Below are positions 34,210 to 44,024 of a DNA stretch of 64,000 bases, one piece after another. Source of the stretch: Thermohalobaculum sp050331395 (lineage in GTDB: Bacteria; Pseudomonadota; Alphaproteobacteria; Rhodobacterales; Rhodobacteraceae). The DNA is taken from assembly GCA_050331395.1 (NCBI GenBank), contig JBHJGX010000003.1, positions 1 to 64,000 of the forward strand. Direction: 5' to 3'. Both the position numbers and the translations under genes were made by a program. Within the stretch, counting starts at the first letter, position 1; the number at the start of each line of letters is the position of its first letter. The notes below the pieces were generated by a model. That model did not search any database, had not been told where the DNA came from, and was given only the letters and a program-made list of their open reading frames with translations.

Positions 34210-36581
34210 TAGAACCGGGTGCCGACGGAGATCCGGAAAAGCTCGTCCTCGTCGCCTTCTTCATCGATGATCGGCACACCGACCGAGAGCTCGAGGGGTC
34301 CGAAGGGCGTCTCGACAAAGAGGAGACCGCCGGCCGCGAGCCGAAGCTTTGGATCGTCGTCGATCGAGACCGCTGGTGCGTCGCCGGCGGCGTCGAAGCT
34401 CGTGCGGTCGAGCCCGAACAGCGTTCCCACATCGACGAAGGCGCCACCGAAGACGCCGAGCTCTTCGGGCAAGCCGAGCGGGAACGACACCTCGAACCGG
34501 GCAACGCCGAAGAAATTACCGCCAATCGCATCGTCGGTGTTGAAGTCCCGCGGCCCGAGACCCTCGTCCGCAAAGCCCCGAAAGGTGTCCGAGCCCAGGA
34601 AGAACCGGTCGTTCACCTGGCTGTCTTCGCCGAAGGTGAAGAGCGACCCTGCCTCGAGCTCGACGCTGGCGATCACGTCGTCGTTCAAGAACCCGCGCCA
34701 CGTCTTGATCCGCGCTCGGGATCTCACAAAGCGCGCATCGCCGCCGGCCCCGGCGATTTCCTGGTCGATTGTGGCGAGATAGCCGCCGGTCGGTTCGATC
34801 GGGTCGTCGCGTTGGTCGTAGGTGAGCACGTAACCGAAGGACGATTTGAACCGCGCGCCGTCGTCGATCTGAATTGCGGGGGACGCGTCTTCGGCGGCAT
34901 CGACTTCGTCTCGGGCGAAGGTATACCGAAGCGTCAGATCGGTGTCGTCCGCGAGGGGGAAGCCGACCTGGGGCTCGAAACCAGCACGATTGAGGGTAAA
35001 GGACGATTCGTCGTCGCGGTCGTCCTGGATGAAGAACGTGCGCGCGCCGACCGATAGGTCACGGTCGAGGAAGCGCGGTTCCGTGAAGGCGAAGTCGTAG
35101 ACCTGGGTGTCGCCAGCGGCGGTCACCCGGGCGCTCACGACCTGCCCTCGGCCGAGAAAGTTCCGCTCGGTCACAGAAATCGAACCGATCGGGCCGACTG
35201 AAGACGAGAACCCGAGGCCAAAGGAAATCGAGCCCGTCGAGCGCTCCTCGACCTCGACCCGAAGCACGGCCCGGTCGTCCGCGGAGCCCTCCTCGGGTTC
35301 CACCTCGACCCGGGAAAAGTAGCCGAGCCCGCGGATGGCCCGCCGCGCGCGCCGGATCTTTCGTGCATCGAAGGGATCGCCCTCGACGAGTTCAATCTCG
35401 CGGCGGATAACCCGATCGAGGGTGGCGGTGTTCCCCTGGATATCGATCCGTTCGATGAAAATCCGGTTACCCTCGGCGAGCTCGAACGTGATGTCGATAA
35501 TCAGGTTTTCGTCGTCTTTGTCGGCCCGCGGACGCACCTGCACGAAAGCGAAGCCTTTTTCGCCGGCCAGGTCGGTCAGCGTGTTGGCGAGCTCTTCGAC
35601 TTCGTTCGCGTTGTAGACCTCGCCCGTCAGCTCATCCATCGGGATTGCTGCGAGAAAGTCGGCCGGGTCCAGGCCCTCAGCGTTTACCACCACATCGAAG
35701 GTACCAAAGGAGTACTGGGGTCCTTCTTCGACAGTGAAGGTAATAAAAAATCCCGAGCGGTCGGGCGCCAATTCGGTCGTGCTGGACAGGATCGTAAAAT
35801 CTGCATAGCCACGCGAAAGGTAGAACTGCCGCAAAAGGGCGCGATCCAATTCGATCCGATCGGGATCGTAGATGTCGCTTGAGAAAAATTGCGCAAAGAA
35901 CCCAGATTCTGATGTCTCAATTTCATCGCGAAGCCGACTGTCGGAAAAAGCTTCGTTGCCGACGAAGTCGATGGAGTTCACACCGGTCGGCTCGCCCTCC
36001 TCGATTTCGAAAACGAGGTCGACCCGGTTGTCGGAGCGCTCGATGATGACCGGCACGACTTGGGCGCCGAAGCGGCCCGTCCGGCGATAGACGTTGATGA
36101 TCGCCTGGGCGTCGGCTTCGGCAGCGGCGGCGGTGAACGGGAACCGCGGCCGCGCGCTGACAATCTGTCGAAGGTCGTCGTCGGAGAGCGCGTCGTTGCC
36201 CTCGAACGCCACCTCGTTGATCGACGGGTTCTCGACCACATCGACGATGAGCTGATCGCCCTGCGGCGTCACCCGCACGTCTTGGAAAAGCCCGGTCTCG
36301 AAAAGCCGGCGGACGGCGAGGTTGAGGTCCTCGGAGGTGATCGAGCGGTCGCCGGGAAGCTCCATATACGAGAGGATCGTGCCGCGCTCGATCCGGCGAT
36401 TTCCGCGAATAATGACGCCCGAGGCCTGGGTTCCGTTCGGTACGGCAATCGCACCGAGCGGCGGTCCGGACTGCGCCGATGCGGGGCCGGCCAACCCGGA
36501 CAGGACGGTCACGAAGATCCCAAGGGCGAACGCGACTGCTGTCGCCGCGCTGACCCACCGAACGCCGCTCTCAGCCCGCAT
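34209..36581 (-). CDS. bamA: Outer membrane protein assembly factor BamA
   Basis: A 790-residue Omp85 protein that inserts beta-barrels into the outer membrane. A signal peptide ends near GPASAQ, five POTRA repeats span roughly residues 45-420 (recurring I.GN....ERI patterns), and a 16-strand barrel fills the rest, ending in the aromatic VGTRF. The variant barrel-tip motif is present in the VRSRARI stretch (VRGF/Y-type region is RGFADEGLGPRD). It is followed by skp and preceded by rseP. Confidence 0.95.
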   Translation of the reverse strand: MRAESGVRWVSAATAVAFALGIFVTVLSGLAGPASAQSGPPLGAIAVPNGTQASGVIIRGNRRIERGTILSYMELPGDRSITSEDLNLAVRRLFETGLFQDVRVTPQGDQLIVDVVENPSINEVAFEGNDALSDDDLRQIVSARPRFPFTAAAAEADAQAIINVYRRTGRFGAQVVPVIIERSDNRVDLVFEIEEGEPTGVNSIDFVGNEAFSDSRLRDEIETSESGFFAQFFSSDIYDPDRIELDRALLRQFYLSRGYADFTILSSTTELAPDRSGFFITFTVEEGPQYSFGTFDVVVNAEGLDPADFLAAIPMDELTGEVYNANEVEELANTLTDLAGEKGFAFVQVRPRADKDDENLIIDITFELAEGNRIFIERIDIQGNTATLDRVIRREIELVEGDPFDARKIRRARRAIRGLGYFSRVEVEPEEGSADDRAVLRVEVEERSTGSISFGLGFSSSVGPIGSISVTERNFLGRGQVVSARVTAAGDTQVYDFAFTEPRFLDRDLSVGARTFFIQDDRDDESSFTLNRAGFEPQVGFPLADDTDLTLRYTFARDEVDAAEDASPAIQIDDGARFKSSFGYVLTYDQRDDPIEPTGGYLATIDQEIAGAGGDARFVRSRARIKTWRGFLNDDVIASVELEAGSLFTFGEDSQVNDRFFLGSDTFRGFADEGLGPRDFNTDDAIGGNFFGVARFEVSFPLGLPEELGVFGGAFVDVGTLFGLDRTSFDAAGDAPAVSIDDDPKLRLAAGGLLFVETPFGPLELSVGVPIIDEEGDEDELFRISVGTRF

Positions 36582-36628
36582 TCCGCCTCCTCTTCCCGCT
36601 CGGCGGCGGGCCCTGTCGGTGGCCCGGG

Positions 36629-37969
36629 TCAGAACAACCGGGCGATGTCGTTATAGGTCGCGAACACCATCAAGGACAACACCAGCGAGAGGCCGATGAC
36701 CGTTCCGACCTGCATCCAGGCCGCGTTGAGCGGACGCCCACGGATCGCCTCGAAGCTGTAGAAGAGCAGGTGGCCGCCGTCGAGCACTGGGATCGGCAGC
36801 AGGTTCAGAATTCCGATCGAGGTCGACAACAGCGCGATCAGACTGAGGAACTGCGGCACCCCGCGTTCGGCCGTATCGCCCGAAATCTCCGCGATGCGGA
36901 TCGGGCCGCCAAGCTGGCTCGTATCCGCGCCCTGAAACAGCATGTCCGAGATCACCGTCGCCGTGCCGTCGATCACCCGATAGGTCTGGAGCACACCGGC
37001 GAGCATCGCCGTGCCCGGTCCGATCCACTCATGCGCGACGCCGATGGCCGAATGCCCGCGAACGCCCATCGTGGCCAGCTCCGCCTCTTCGAAGGTGACG
37101 GGATGGGTGCGTGTGACCACGTTCGGCGTGAACGTAAAGCTGAGGTCTTCCCCGTTCCGGCTGACGACGACGTCGATCTCCTGGTTGAGAGGGATCTCGG
37201 TCATGGCGGTCTCGACGTCGCGGAAGCTGTCGATCCGATGCTCGGCAATTCGCACGAGGATATCGCCCGGCAAGATCCCTGCGCGGGCCGCGGGATATCC
37301 GGGCTCCACATGGTCGATCCGCGCCGGCACCTGGAAATTCACCATGACATCGAGAATGTCGCCGTCGCGGCGGAGGGTGACCGGCGTCGGGATGCCGTCG
37401 GTGGGGCGAAGCGTGCGCTGCACGTCGCTCCAGGTCTCCACGGTGACCCCGTCCACCGTGAGGATCTCGTCTCCCTGCTCGAGACCGAGATCCGCGGGCG
37501 CCGTGTCGCGGACCTCGCCGACGATGGGACGGTCGGTCGGGGCGCCCTGCGCATAGGCGAGCGCCGCGAAGATCAGGATCGAGAGGATGAAATTAAAAAC
37601 CGGTCCGGCGGCCACGGTCAGTGCGCGCTTCCAGAGCGCCGCATTGTGGAACGACGCGCGCCGCTCGGCTTCCGTCATGCCGGTTTCGTCGGCCTGGCCA
37701 ACGCTCGCCGGGTCCATGTCGCCCACGAATTTGACGAAGCCGCCGAGCGGAAGGGCGGCGATCTGCCAGCGGGTGCCGCGCTTGTCCGTCCACGAGACCA
37801 AGGTCTTGCCGAAGCCGATCGAGAACACCTCGGCGCCGATCCCGCACCAACGCCCGACGATATAATGCCCGTATTCGTGAACGAAGACGACGACGGAAAG
37901 GACGACCAGAAACGGGATAATAAAACTGAGAGCGTCGCCGACGAGCGGGATCTGCGAGATCAATTCCAT
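36629..37969 (-). CDS. rseP: RIP metalloprotease RseP
   Basis: A 446-residue intramembrane zinc metalloprotease (site-2 protease). The zinc-binding HEYGH is at 31-35 in the first transmembrane helix, at least one PDZ domain lies near residues 120-200 and 210-290 (DLGLEQGDEILTVDG), and the third zinc ligand is in NLLPIPVLDGGH near residue 385. It cleaves anti-sigma factors or signal-peptide remnants. The ATG at 37969 is preferred over a longer frame with an Arg-rich unrelated leader. Confidence 0.95.
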   Translation of the reverse strand: MELISQIPLVGDALSFIIPFLVVLSVVVFVHEYGHYIVGRWCGIGAEVFSIGFGKTLVSWTDKRGTRWQIAALPLGGFVKFVGDMDPASVGQADETGMTEAERRASFHNAALWKRALTVAAGPVFNFILSILIFAALAYAQGAPTDRPIVGEVRDTAPADLGLEQGDEILTVDGVTVETWSDVQRTLRPTDGIPTPVTLRRDGDILDVMVNFQVPARIDHVEPGYPAARAGILPGDILVRIAEHRIDSFRDVETAMTEIPLNQEIDVVVSRNGEDLSFTFTPNVVTRTHPVTFEEAELATMGVRGHSAIGVAHEWIGPGTAMLAGVLQTYRVIDGTATVISDMLFQGADTSQLGGPIRIAEISGDTAERGVPQFLSLIALLSTSIGILNLLPIPVLDGGHLLFYSFEAIRGRPLNAAWMQVGTVIGLSLVLSLMVFATYNDIARLF

Positions 37970-37998
37970 GGGGGCCCTTCTCCTTGTGGGGGTGTCGA

Positions 37999-39165
37999 TC
38001 AGGCGGCGCGGCGGGACACGAGGTCGGCACCGGCGGCGCGGGCCGCGGTATCTGCGGCGTAGACGTCCTCGAGGCAACCGGGGTTCGGCAGATGCGCGAG
38101 CGCGTCCATGGCGTCGGAGACCACGGCGGCCATGTCGAGGAAGCCGAGGCGCCCGGCAATGAAGGCGTCGAGGGCGACCTCGCGCGCGGCGTTCATCACA
38201 CAACCGGCCGCGCGTCCTTCGGCCATGACGCGGCGGGCCAGCGAGAGGGCGGGAAACCGCTCCGGGTCGGGCGCCTCGAAATCGAGACGGGCGAGGCGGG
38301 CGAAATCCAGCCGCTCAACCGGGAGCGCACGGCGGTCCGGCCAGGCCAGGGCATGTCCGATGGCCACGCGCATATCCGCGGGCCCCAGATGGGCGAGAAC
38401 CGAGCCATCGGCAAAGCCGACCATTGAGTGAATAATCGATTGGGGATGCACGATGACTTCGATCTGATCGGGGCTCACGCGGAAGAGGTGCCAGGCTTCG
38501 ATCATCTCCAGCGCTTTGTTGAACATCGACGCCGAGTCGATCGAAATCCGCGCGCCCATCGACCAGTTGGGGTGGGCGACGGCCTCGGCAACGGTGACCC
38601 GAGCCATTTCCGACCGGGTGCGGGTGCGAAAGGGCCCGCCCGATGCGGTCAAAATCAACCGCTCGATCGCGGTATCCCGGTCGCAGGCCACGAGTTGAAA
38701 GATCGCGTTGTGCTCGCTGTCCACCGGGAGCAGCGTGGCCCCGCTCTCGGCACAGGCGCCGAGGAAGAGCGGGCCGGCGGCGACGAGGCATTCCTTGTTG
38801 GCGAGCGCAATCGTCGCGCCGGTGCGGGCGGCGGCAAGGGTGGGGGCGAGGCCGGCCGCCCCGACGATCGCCGACATTACCCAATCGGTCGGACGGGCGG
38901 CCGCCTCGAGAAGCGCGGTCTGCCCCGCCGCCGCCTCGATCCCGGTCCCGGCGAGGCGATCTCGAAGGTCGGGCAAGAGCGCCTCGTCCGCGGTCACGGC
39001 CACCTGAGCGCTCAACCGCCGTGCGGCCGCCGCGAGCCCGTCCAGATTGCGATGTCCGGTGACCGCAACCACCTCGATCGCGTCCCGTGGGACCGTCTCC
39101 AGAACCGACAGCGTGCTGGCGCCGATCGACCCGGTCACGCCGAAAATGCTGATGCGTCGCGCCAT
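37999..39165 (-). CDS. dxr: 1-deoxy-D-xylulose 5-phosphate reductoisomerase
   Basis: A 388-residue DXR, the committed NADPH-dependent step of the MEP isoprenoid pathway. NADPH-binding GVTGSIGAST at 9-18, the LANKECLVAAG segment, PVDSEHNAIFQ with the metal ligands, and LTASGGPFR are all present. The ATG at 39165 matches the usual short N terminus. It lies 4 bp after cdsA and 29 bp before rseP. Confidence 0.97.
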   Translation of the reverse strand: MARRISIFGVTGSIGASTLSVLETVPRDAIEVVAVTGHRNLDGLAAAARRLSAQVAVTADEALLPDLRDRLAGTGIEAAAGQTALLEAAARPTDWVMSAIVGAAGLAPTLAAARTGATIALANKECLVAAGPLFLGACAESGATLLPVDSEHNAIFQLVACDRDTAIERLILTASGGPFRTRTRSEMARVTVAEAVAHPNWSMGARISIDSASMFNKALEMIEAWHLFRVSPDQIEVIVHPQSIIHSMVGFADGSVLAHLGPADMRVAIGHALAWPDRRALPVERLDFARLARLDFEAPDPERFPALSLARRVMAEGRAAGCVMNAAREVALDAFIAGRLGFLDMAAVVSDAMDALAHLPNPGCLEDVYAADTAARAAGADLVSRRAA

Positions 39166-39169
39166 CGCC

Positions 39170-39997
39170 TCACCAGATGAAGACTGCCTGCCCACGCCAA
39201 TGGGTCGCTCCCGCCGCCACAAGTGTTGCCGCGATCAGCCCGTCGCAGCGGTCGAGGACACCGCCATGGCCGGGGATCAAGCCACCCGCGTCTTTCACCC
39301 CGAACCGCCGCTTGACCGCAGATTCCGCCAAATCGCCGCCTTGCGCAAGGAGTGCTGCCGCCGCGGAGACGGTGCAAACCTCGTGGAAATAGGTGCCGGT
39401 CGTTCCCCAGGAAAAGAGCCCGCCGAGCAGAAACGCGAGCGCGACGCCGCCGGCGAGCCCGGCCCAGGTCTTCTTGGGGCTGACTGCGGGCCATAATTTT
39501 CGCCCTCCGATTAGCCGTCCGGCGAAATACCCGCCCGTGTCCGATGCGGCGACGACCAGAATGACCCAGAACGTCGAGAGAAAGCCGTAAGGTTCGAGCG
39601 CGCGCAGGCTGAGAAAGGCGACACCTGCAAGCGCGATGAGCCCGACGCCGATCAGGCTCCAGGGTGCGGTCTCCGGCCGACCGCGCAGGAGATCGACACC
39701 CGCCATCGCGCCAGCCGCGACCGCCCCGGTGGCGAGGCCCCACGCCGTGCCCGCGAAATGCGCGACCGCCACGGCCGCGCCGGCCCCTCCGGCGACCGAG
39801 ATCCCGGAGAGACCGGGCGAGGCGCCCCGCTCGGCGGTAACGCTTCGCCACTCCCAAGCCATTGCCGCCGCGAGCCCGCCAACGAGGGCCGCGGCCGCCG
39901 GACCCCCAGCCCAGAGGAGCCCGAACGCCAGAGCGGCGAGGATCGCGCCCGACAGGGCCCGCTGTCGCAGATCGGCGAAGGGGCGCGCGGTTGCCAT
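39170..39997 (-). CDS. cdsA: Phosphatidate cytidylyltransferase
   Basis: A 275-residue polytopic membrane protein making CDP-diacylglycerol from phosphatidic acid and CTP. The CdsA signature occurs near the C terminus (SAVKRRFGVKDAGGLIPGHG followed by GVLDRCDGL), with about seven hydrophobic helices before it. An overlapping frame in another phase is compositional shadow. Sits between uppS (18 bp) and dxr (4 bp). Confidence 0.96.
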   Translation of the reverse strand: MATARPFADLRQRALSGAILAALAFGLLWAGGPAAAALVGGLAAAMAWEWRSVTAERGASPGLSGISVAGGAGAAVAVAHFAGTAWGLATGAVAAGAMAGVDLLRGRPETAPWSLIGVGLIALAGVAFLSLRALEPYGFLSTFWVILVVAASDTGGYFAGRLIGGRKLWPAVSPKKTWAGLAGGVALAFLLGGLFSWGTTGTYFHEVCTVSAAAALLAQGGDLAESAVKRRFGVKDAGGLIPGHGGVLDRCDGLIAATLVAAGATHWRGQAVFIW

Positions 39998-40015
39998 CGC
40001 CCCCCGCCCTCGCGC

Positions 40016-40747
40016 TCAGCGCGCCGCGACCCGGCCGAACCGACGCTCGCGTGTCGCGTAGGCTTCCAGGATCTCGCCGAACCGGCCGACGGAAAAATCG
40101 GGCCAACATTCCTTGACGAACTCGAACTCGGCGTAAGCCGCCTGCCAAAGCAGGAAGTTCGACACGCGCATCTCGCCCGAGGTCCGGATCACGAGGTCCG
40201 GATCCGGAACGCCGGCCGTCTGCAACGCCCCCTCGACGGCGGCCTCGTCGATCTCCTCGGCCGCGATTTCTCCGGCGGCGGCACGGGCGGCGAGCTGGCG
40301 CGCGGCCTCGACCAGCTCGCTCCGGCTGCCGTAGGAGACCGCGAGTTGCAGTCGCAGCCCGGGATTCGCGGCGGTTCGCGACTCCATTTGCGCCATCATC
40401 CGCTGGAGATCCTTTGGCAGACGGGCGCGATTGCCAATGAAGCGAACCGACACGCCGCTCCGGTCCAGTTCGTCCACCTCGCGCACGATATACCGGCGAA
40501 AGAGAGCCATGAGCACCGCGACCTCATAATGCGGCCGGTGCCAGTTCTCCGTCGAAAACGCGAACAACGTCAGCACCGACACGCCGAGATCGGGTGCAGC
40601 GCGGACAATGTCTCGCACCCGTTCGACCCCCCGATGATGGCCGGCTGTACGGGCAAAGCCGCGTTCCGTTGCCCATCGGCCATTACCGTCCATGATGATC
40701 GCAACGTGTCGTGCCCGGCGAGACCCCGCCGCGGAGGGCTGTGACAT
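40016..40747 (-). CDS. uppS: Undecaprenyl pyrophosphate synthase (di-trans,poly-cis)
   Basis: A 243-residue cis-prenyltransferase extending FPP to C55-PP, the lipid carrier for peptidoglycan and O-antigen precursors. The active-site motif HVAIIMDGNGRWA has the metal-binding Asp at residue 20; FAFSTENWHRP and DLVIRTSGEMRVSNFLLWQ are the other family signatures. The ATG at 40747 is chosen to give the normal short leader. It follows frr with 78 bp between. Confidence 0.97.
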   Translation of the reverse strand: MSQPSAAGSRRARHVAIIMDGNGRWATERGFARTAGHHRGVERVRDIVRAAPDLGVSVLTLFAFSTENWHRPHYEVAVLMALFRRYIVREVDELDRSGVSVRFIGNRARLPKDLQRMMAQMESRTAANPGLRLQLAVSYGSRSELVEAARQLAARAAAGEIAAEEIDEAAVEGALQTAGVPDPDLVIRTSGEMRVSNFLLWQAAYAEFEFVKECWPDFSVGRFGEILEAYATRERRFGRVAAR

Positions 40748-40825
40748 GCCTTTCGTCCTTCTCGGCTGAACCGGGCGCGCCCGGTAAGACCCCGATCCGG
40801 CGCGCACCCTGGTCGCTGACCTCGC

Positions 40826-41389
40826 TTAGACCTGCATTACCTCGGTCTGCTTTGCGTCGACAGCGTCATCGATTTTCTTTATGTAGCCGTCGGTGAGTGT
40901 CTGGATTTCCTCGGACCACATCTTCTGTTCGTCTTCAGGGAGACCGTTCGATTTGGCCTTTTTAATTTGATCCATACCATCGCGGCGCACATTACGGATC
41001 GCAACCCGCGCATGTTCCCCATATTGGCTCGCAACTTTGGTCAATTCGCGGCGGCGCTCTTCGTTCAACTCGGGGATCGGCAGACGGAGGATGGTCCCGT
41101 CAACGACCGGGTTAATGCCGAGGCCCGAGTTCCGGATCGCCTTTTCGACCTTACCGACCAGGCTCTTATCCCAGACGTTGATCGTGATCATGCGGGGCTC
41201 GGGAACATTCACGGTGCCGACCTGATTTATGGGCGTCGGGCTGCCATAGGCCTCGACCATAATCGGGTCGAGCATAGAGGCGGTGGCGCGGCCCGTCCGA
41301 AGGCTGGCAAATTCCGTGCGCAGCGATGCGAGCGCCCCTTCCATGCGCCGCTCGAGATCGGCGATATCGATGGCATCCTCTTCCGACAT
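40826..41389 (-). CDS. frr: Ribosome recycling factor
   Basis: A 187-residue RRF that, with EF-G, splits the post-termination ribosome. Conserved elements include LRTGRATASMLDPIMVEAYGS, the WDKSLV segment, and VRRDGMDQIKKAKS near the C-terminal helix. The protein has the standard length and position between pyrH (39 bp upstream) and uppS. Confidence 0.97.
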   Translation of the reverse strand: MSEEDAIDIADLERRMEGALASLRTEFASLRTGRATASMLDPIMVEAYGSPTPINQVGTVNVPEPRMITINVWDKSLVGKVEKAIRNSGLGINPVVDGTILRLPIPELNEERRRELTKVASQYGEHARVAIRNVRRDGMDQIKKAKSNGLPEDEQKMWSEEIQTLTDGYIKKIDDAVDAKQTEVMQV

Positions 41390-41428
41390 GGAACACCCCT
41401 CGTCTTATCGGTTGGGCGAATGACGCGA

Positions 41429-42172
41429 TTAAGGTCCGACGCGGGTAAAGCGCCCGCGGCCGAACAGCACGTCCGACATGCCTCCGTCCTCTAGCAGCGA
41501 AAAGACGATGATTGGAAGGGCGTTGTCGCGGGCGAGCGCAATCGCCGAGGCATCCATCACCTTAAGGTTCCGGGTGAGCACTTCGTGATAGGAGATCGCG
41601 CTGAAGCGCCGGGCAGCCGGGTTGGTCATCGGATCGCTGTCATATACGCCATCGACCTGGGTGCCCTTGAAGATCGCGTTGCAGTTCATTTCCATCGCCC
41701 GCAGCGCCGCCGCGGTATCGGTGGTAAAGTATGGGTTCCCGGTGCCGGCCCCGAAAATCACAACGCGCCCCTTTTCCAGATGTCGGATCGCCCGCCGCCG
41801 GATATACGGCTCGCAAATCGTGTGCATCGGGATCGCCGACTGGACCCGGGTCGACACGCCGTGCCGTTCCAGCGCGGACTGCAGGCCGAGCGCGTTCATC
41901 ACCGTCGCCAGCATCCCCATATAGTCAGCTTGGCTCCGCTCCATCCCCTGCGCCGCCGCCGACAACCCGCGAAAAATGTTCCCGCCACCGATGACCAGGC
42001 AGATCTCTATGCCCTCGTCATGGGCCGCTTTCACCTGCAGCGCGATACGGGAGAGCGTTGTCGGATCGAGGCCAAAGCCTTGATCGCCCATCAACGCTTC
42101 GCCGGACAATTTCAAGAGAACACGACGGTATAGCGGGGTTTGAAGGCTTGCCTGCGCCGCCGGCTCCGTCAT
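41429..42172 (-). CDS. pyrH: UMP kinase
   Basis: A 247-residue amino-acid-kinase-fold UMP kinase making UDP. The start RRVLLKLSGEALMG, the GGGNIFRG loop, GAGTGNPYFTTDTAAALRA and the DGVYDSDP segment are diagnostic. The ATG at 42172 gives the usual N terminus; a longer frame upstream reads into the intergenic gap. The usual rpsB-tsf genes are not upstream; instead fliG ends 77 bp before it. Confidence 0.97.
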   Translation of the reverse strand: MTEPAAQASLQTPLYRRVLLKLSGEALMGDQGFGLDPTTLSRIALQVKAAHDEGIEICLVIGGGNIFRGLSAAAQGMERSQADYMGMLATVMNALGLQSALERHGVSTRVQSAIPMHTICEPYIRRRAIRHLEKGRVVIFGAGTGNPYFTTDTAAALRAMEMNCNAIFKGTQVDGVYDSDPMTNPAARRFSAISYHEVLTRNLKVMDASAIALARDNALPIIVFSLLEDGGMSDVLFGRGRFTRVGP

Positions 42173-42249
42173 CTCCGTCCCCCATTTCGGATTGGGCGCA
42201 CCATGTCGCAATCGGCCCTTGGACGCAAGCCGGATGCGGGCCGCGACGG

Positions 42250-43281
42250 TCACGCCTCTTCGTCCGGGGTCGCGAGACGGATCTCGCCCCGTTCCAAGAG
42301 GCCCCGGATGGCGAGAATGACCTCGTTTTGCGCGTCTTCGGCGTCCTTGCGGCGCACGCGGCCTTGATCTTTCAGCTCCTCGCGGATTTGTTCAGCCATC
42401 CGCTGGGAAATATTCGAGAGGATAAAGTTCGCGGCATCGGGTAACGTTTCTTGAGCGCCGCCAAGCGCACGCTTCAGCACCTCGGCTTCGACCGCGCGCA
42501 CAACAGCGGTGACGTCTCGCGGTTCGATCCGGGCCGGGATATCCTCGAACGTAAACATCTTTCGTTTGATTTCTTCGGCAAAGTCCGGCTGGGTCTCGGC
42601 GATTTTTTCGAGCACATGGCTGCGGATATCGGCGGCGGTAAAGTTCATGATCGCGCCAATCCGCTCGGCCGGGTTCCGCCGCGGGCCTTCGGCATTCTGT
42701 CCGGCAAGGAAATCTCGGCTGACCGAGGCGCCGATCGCCTCGATCACTTTGGTGTCGAGGTTTTGCGTTTTGGTGATCCCGAGCACTACGTCGCGCGCTC
42801 GATCGGGTTCGAACCGGCTGAGGATCCGGGCGGCATGGTCAGAGGCGAGTTTTGACAGAACGACGGCCACGGTCTGCGGGTGCTCGCGCCGGAGAAATTC
42901 GGCGAGTGCGTCCTCGTTCACCCGCGCGAGCTTTTTCCAAACATTGTGGATCGACGGCACATCGACATCGTCGAGAATTCGAAGGAGCGTCGGTTGGTCG
43001 ACATGCTGTCCGAGCATTTCACGGGCAAGCGACAGGCCGCCGCGGATTGTGCTGCCGGCCCGGTCGAGATTGTCCAAAAACTCAGCTATCGTCGCGTTTA
43101 CGATCTCCGGCTCGATCCGCCGGAGTTGCGCCATCCCTTCGGCAAAGCCGCGGAGGCTCGCCTCGTCGAGCTGTTCGAGGATGGGCGCTGCCGCCTCGGG
43201 GCCGAGCGCCCCGATCACGATGGCGGCCTTTTGTTGGCGGGTGAGGGGCGCGGTGGCGAGCTCGGGCAGCGCGGCGGTCAT
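42250..43281 (-). CDS. fliG: Flagellar motor switch protein FliG
   Basis: A 343-residue rotor protein. The N-terminal FliF-binding domain includes QQKAAIVIGALGPEAA, the middle domain contains the EHPQTVAVVLSKL motif that contacts FliM, and the C-terminal domain includes the conserved LSNISQRMAEQIREEL stretch with the charged residues facing the stator. The ATG overlaps the fliP stop by 4 bp. It is the last flagellar gene before pyrH. Confidence 0.95.
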   Translation of the reverse strand: MTAALPELATAPLTRQQKAAIVIGALGPEAAAPILEQLDEASLRGFAEGMAQLRRIEPEIVNATIAEFLDNLDRAGSTIRGGLSLAREMLGQHVDQPTLLRILDDVDVPSIHNVWKKLARVNEDALAEFLRREHPQTVAVVLSKLASDHAARILSRFEPDRARDVVLGITKTQNLDTKVIEAIGASVSRDFLAGQNAEGPRRNPAERIGAIMNFTAADIRSHVLEKIAETQPDFAEEIKRKMFTFEDIPARIEPRDVTAVVRAVEAEVLKRALGGAQETLPDAANFILSNISQRMAEQIREELKDQGRVRRKDAEDAQNEVILAIRGLLERGEIRLATPDEEA

Positions 43282-44012
43282 GTGGCGTATCCCGTGACAA
43301 GCGCCGCGGCGAGCAGGCTCCAGCCGTCTGCCACGACGAAAAAGGCGAGCTTGAGCGGTAATGAGACCACGACCGGCGGGACCATCATCATGCCCATCGA
43401 CATCAGTATCGACGCGACCACCAGATCGATGACGAGAAACGGCAAGAAAATGACAAAGCCGATCTCGAAGGCACGCTCGAGCTCGGACAACATGAAGGCC
43501 GGGACCAGCACCTCGAGCGGCGCCGGCGCCCCGGAGGCGAGCGCTGGGCGGCCCGGCGCGACGGCCGCGAGCTCCGCCAGCGCCTCAGGCCTGACACGTC
43601 CTTCCATGAAACTGCGAAACGGGGCAACGCCGCGCTCCCAGGCTTGCTCGGGCGAGAGATCGCCGTCGAGCAGAGGGCCGAGCCCCCGCGTCCATGCTTC
43701 CTCAAAGACCGGTGCCATCACGAAATAGGTGAGGAAGAGGGCGAGGCTGACGATGAGCATGTTGGGCGGTGCCTGCTGAAGGCCGATCCCCTGTCGGAGG
43801 ATCGACAGCACGGTGACCATTAACGGAAAGCACGTGACCATGATCGCGATCCCCGGCGCGAGAGAGAGCACAGTCACAATCAGAAAGAGTTGAACGGCGC
43901 GTCCGGTGAGGCTTCCGTCGCCGAGATCGAGTGAGATGTCCTGGGCAACCGCATCGGAGGCGCAAAAGAACGCCGCGAGGCCGAGGAAGAGCGCGGGGGA
44001 AAGGGTTCGCAT
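43278..44012 (-). CDS. fliP: Flagellar type III export protein FliP
   Basis: A 244-residue core component of the flagellar export gate. A signal peptide (cut near SDAVAQ) is followed by the conserved SLAPGIAIMVTCFPLMVTVLS-type hydrophobic segment, LFLTYFVMAP, and near the C terminus the FEIGFVIFLPFLVIDLVV and MMMVPPVVVSLPLKL motifs. The gate needs FliQ, FliR, FlhA and FlhB, which lie outside this window. Coupled to fliG by 4-bp overlap, 12 bp after fliN. Confidence 0.94.
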   Translation of the reverse strand: MRTLSPALFLGLAAFFCASDAVAQDISLDLGDGSLTGRAVQLFLIVTVLSLAPGIAIMVTCFPLMVTVLSILRQGIGLQQAPPNMLIVSLALFLTYFVMAPVFEEAWTRGLGPLLDGDLSPEQAWERGVAPFRSFMEGRVRPEALAELAAVAPGRPALASGAPAPLEVLVPAFMLSELERAFEIGFVIFLPFLVIDLVVASILMSMGMMMVPPVVVSLPLKLAFFVVADGWSLLAAALVTGYAT

Positions 44013-44024
44013 CCTCCGCTCCGT

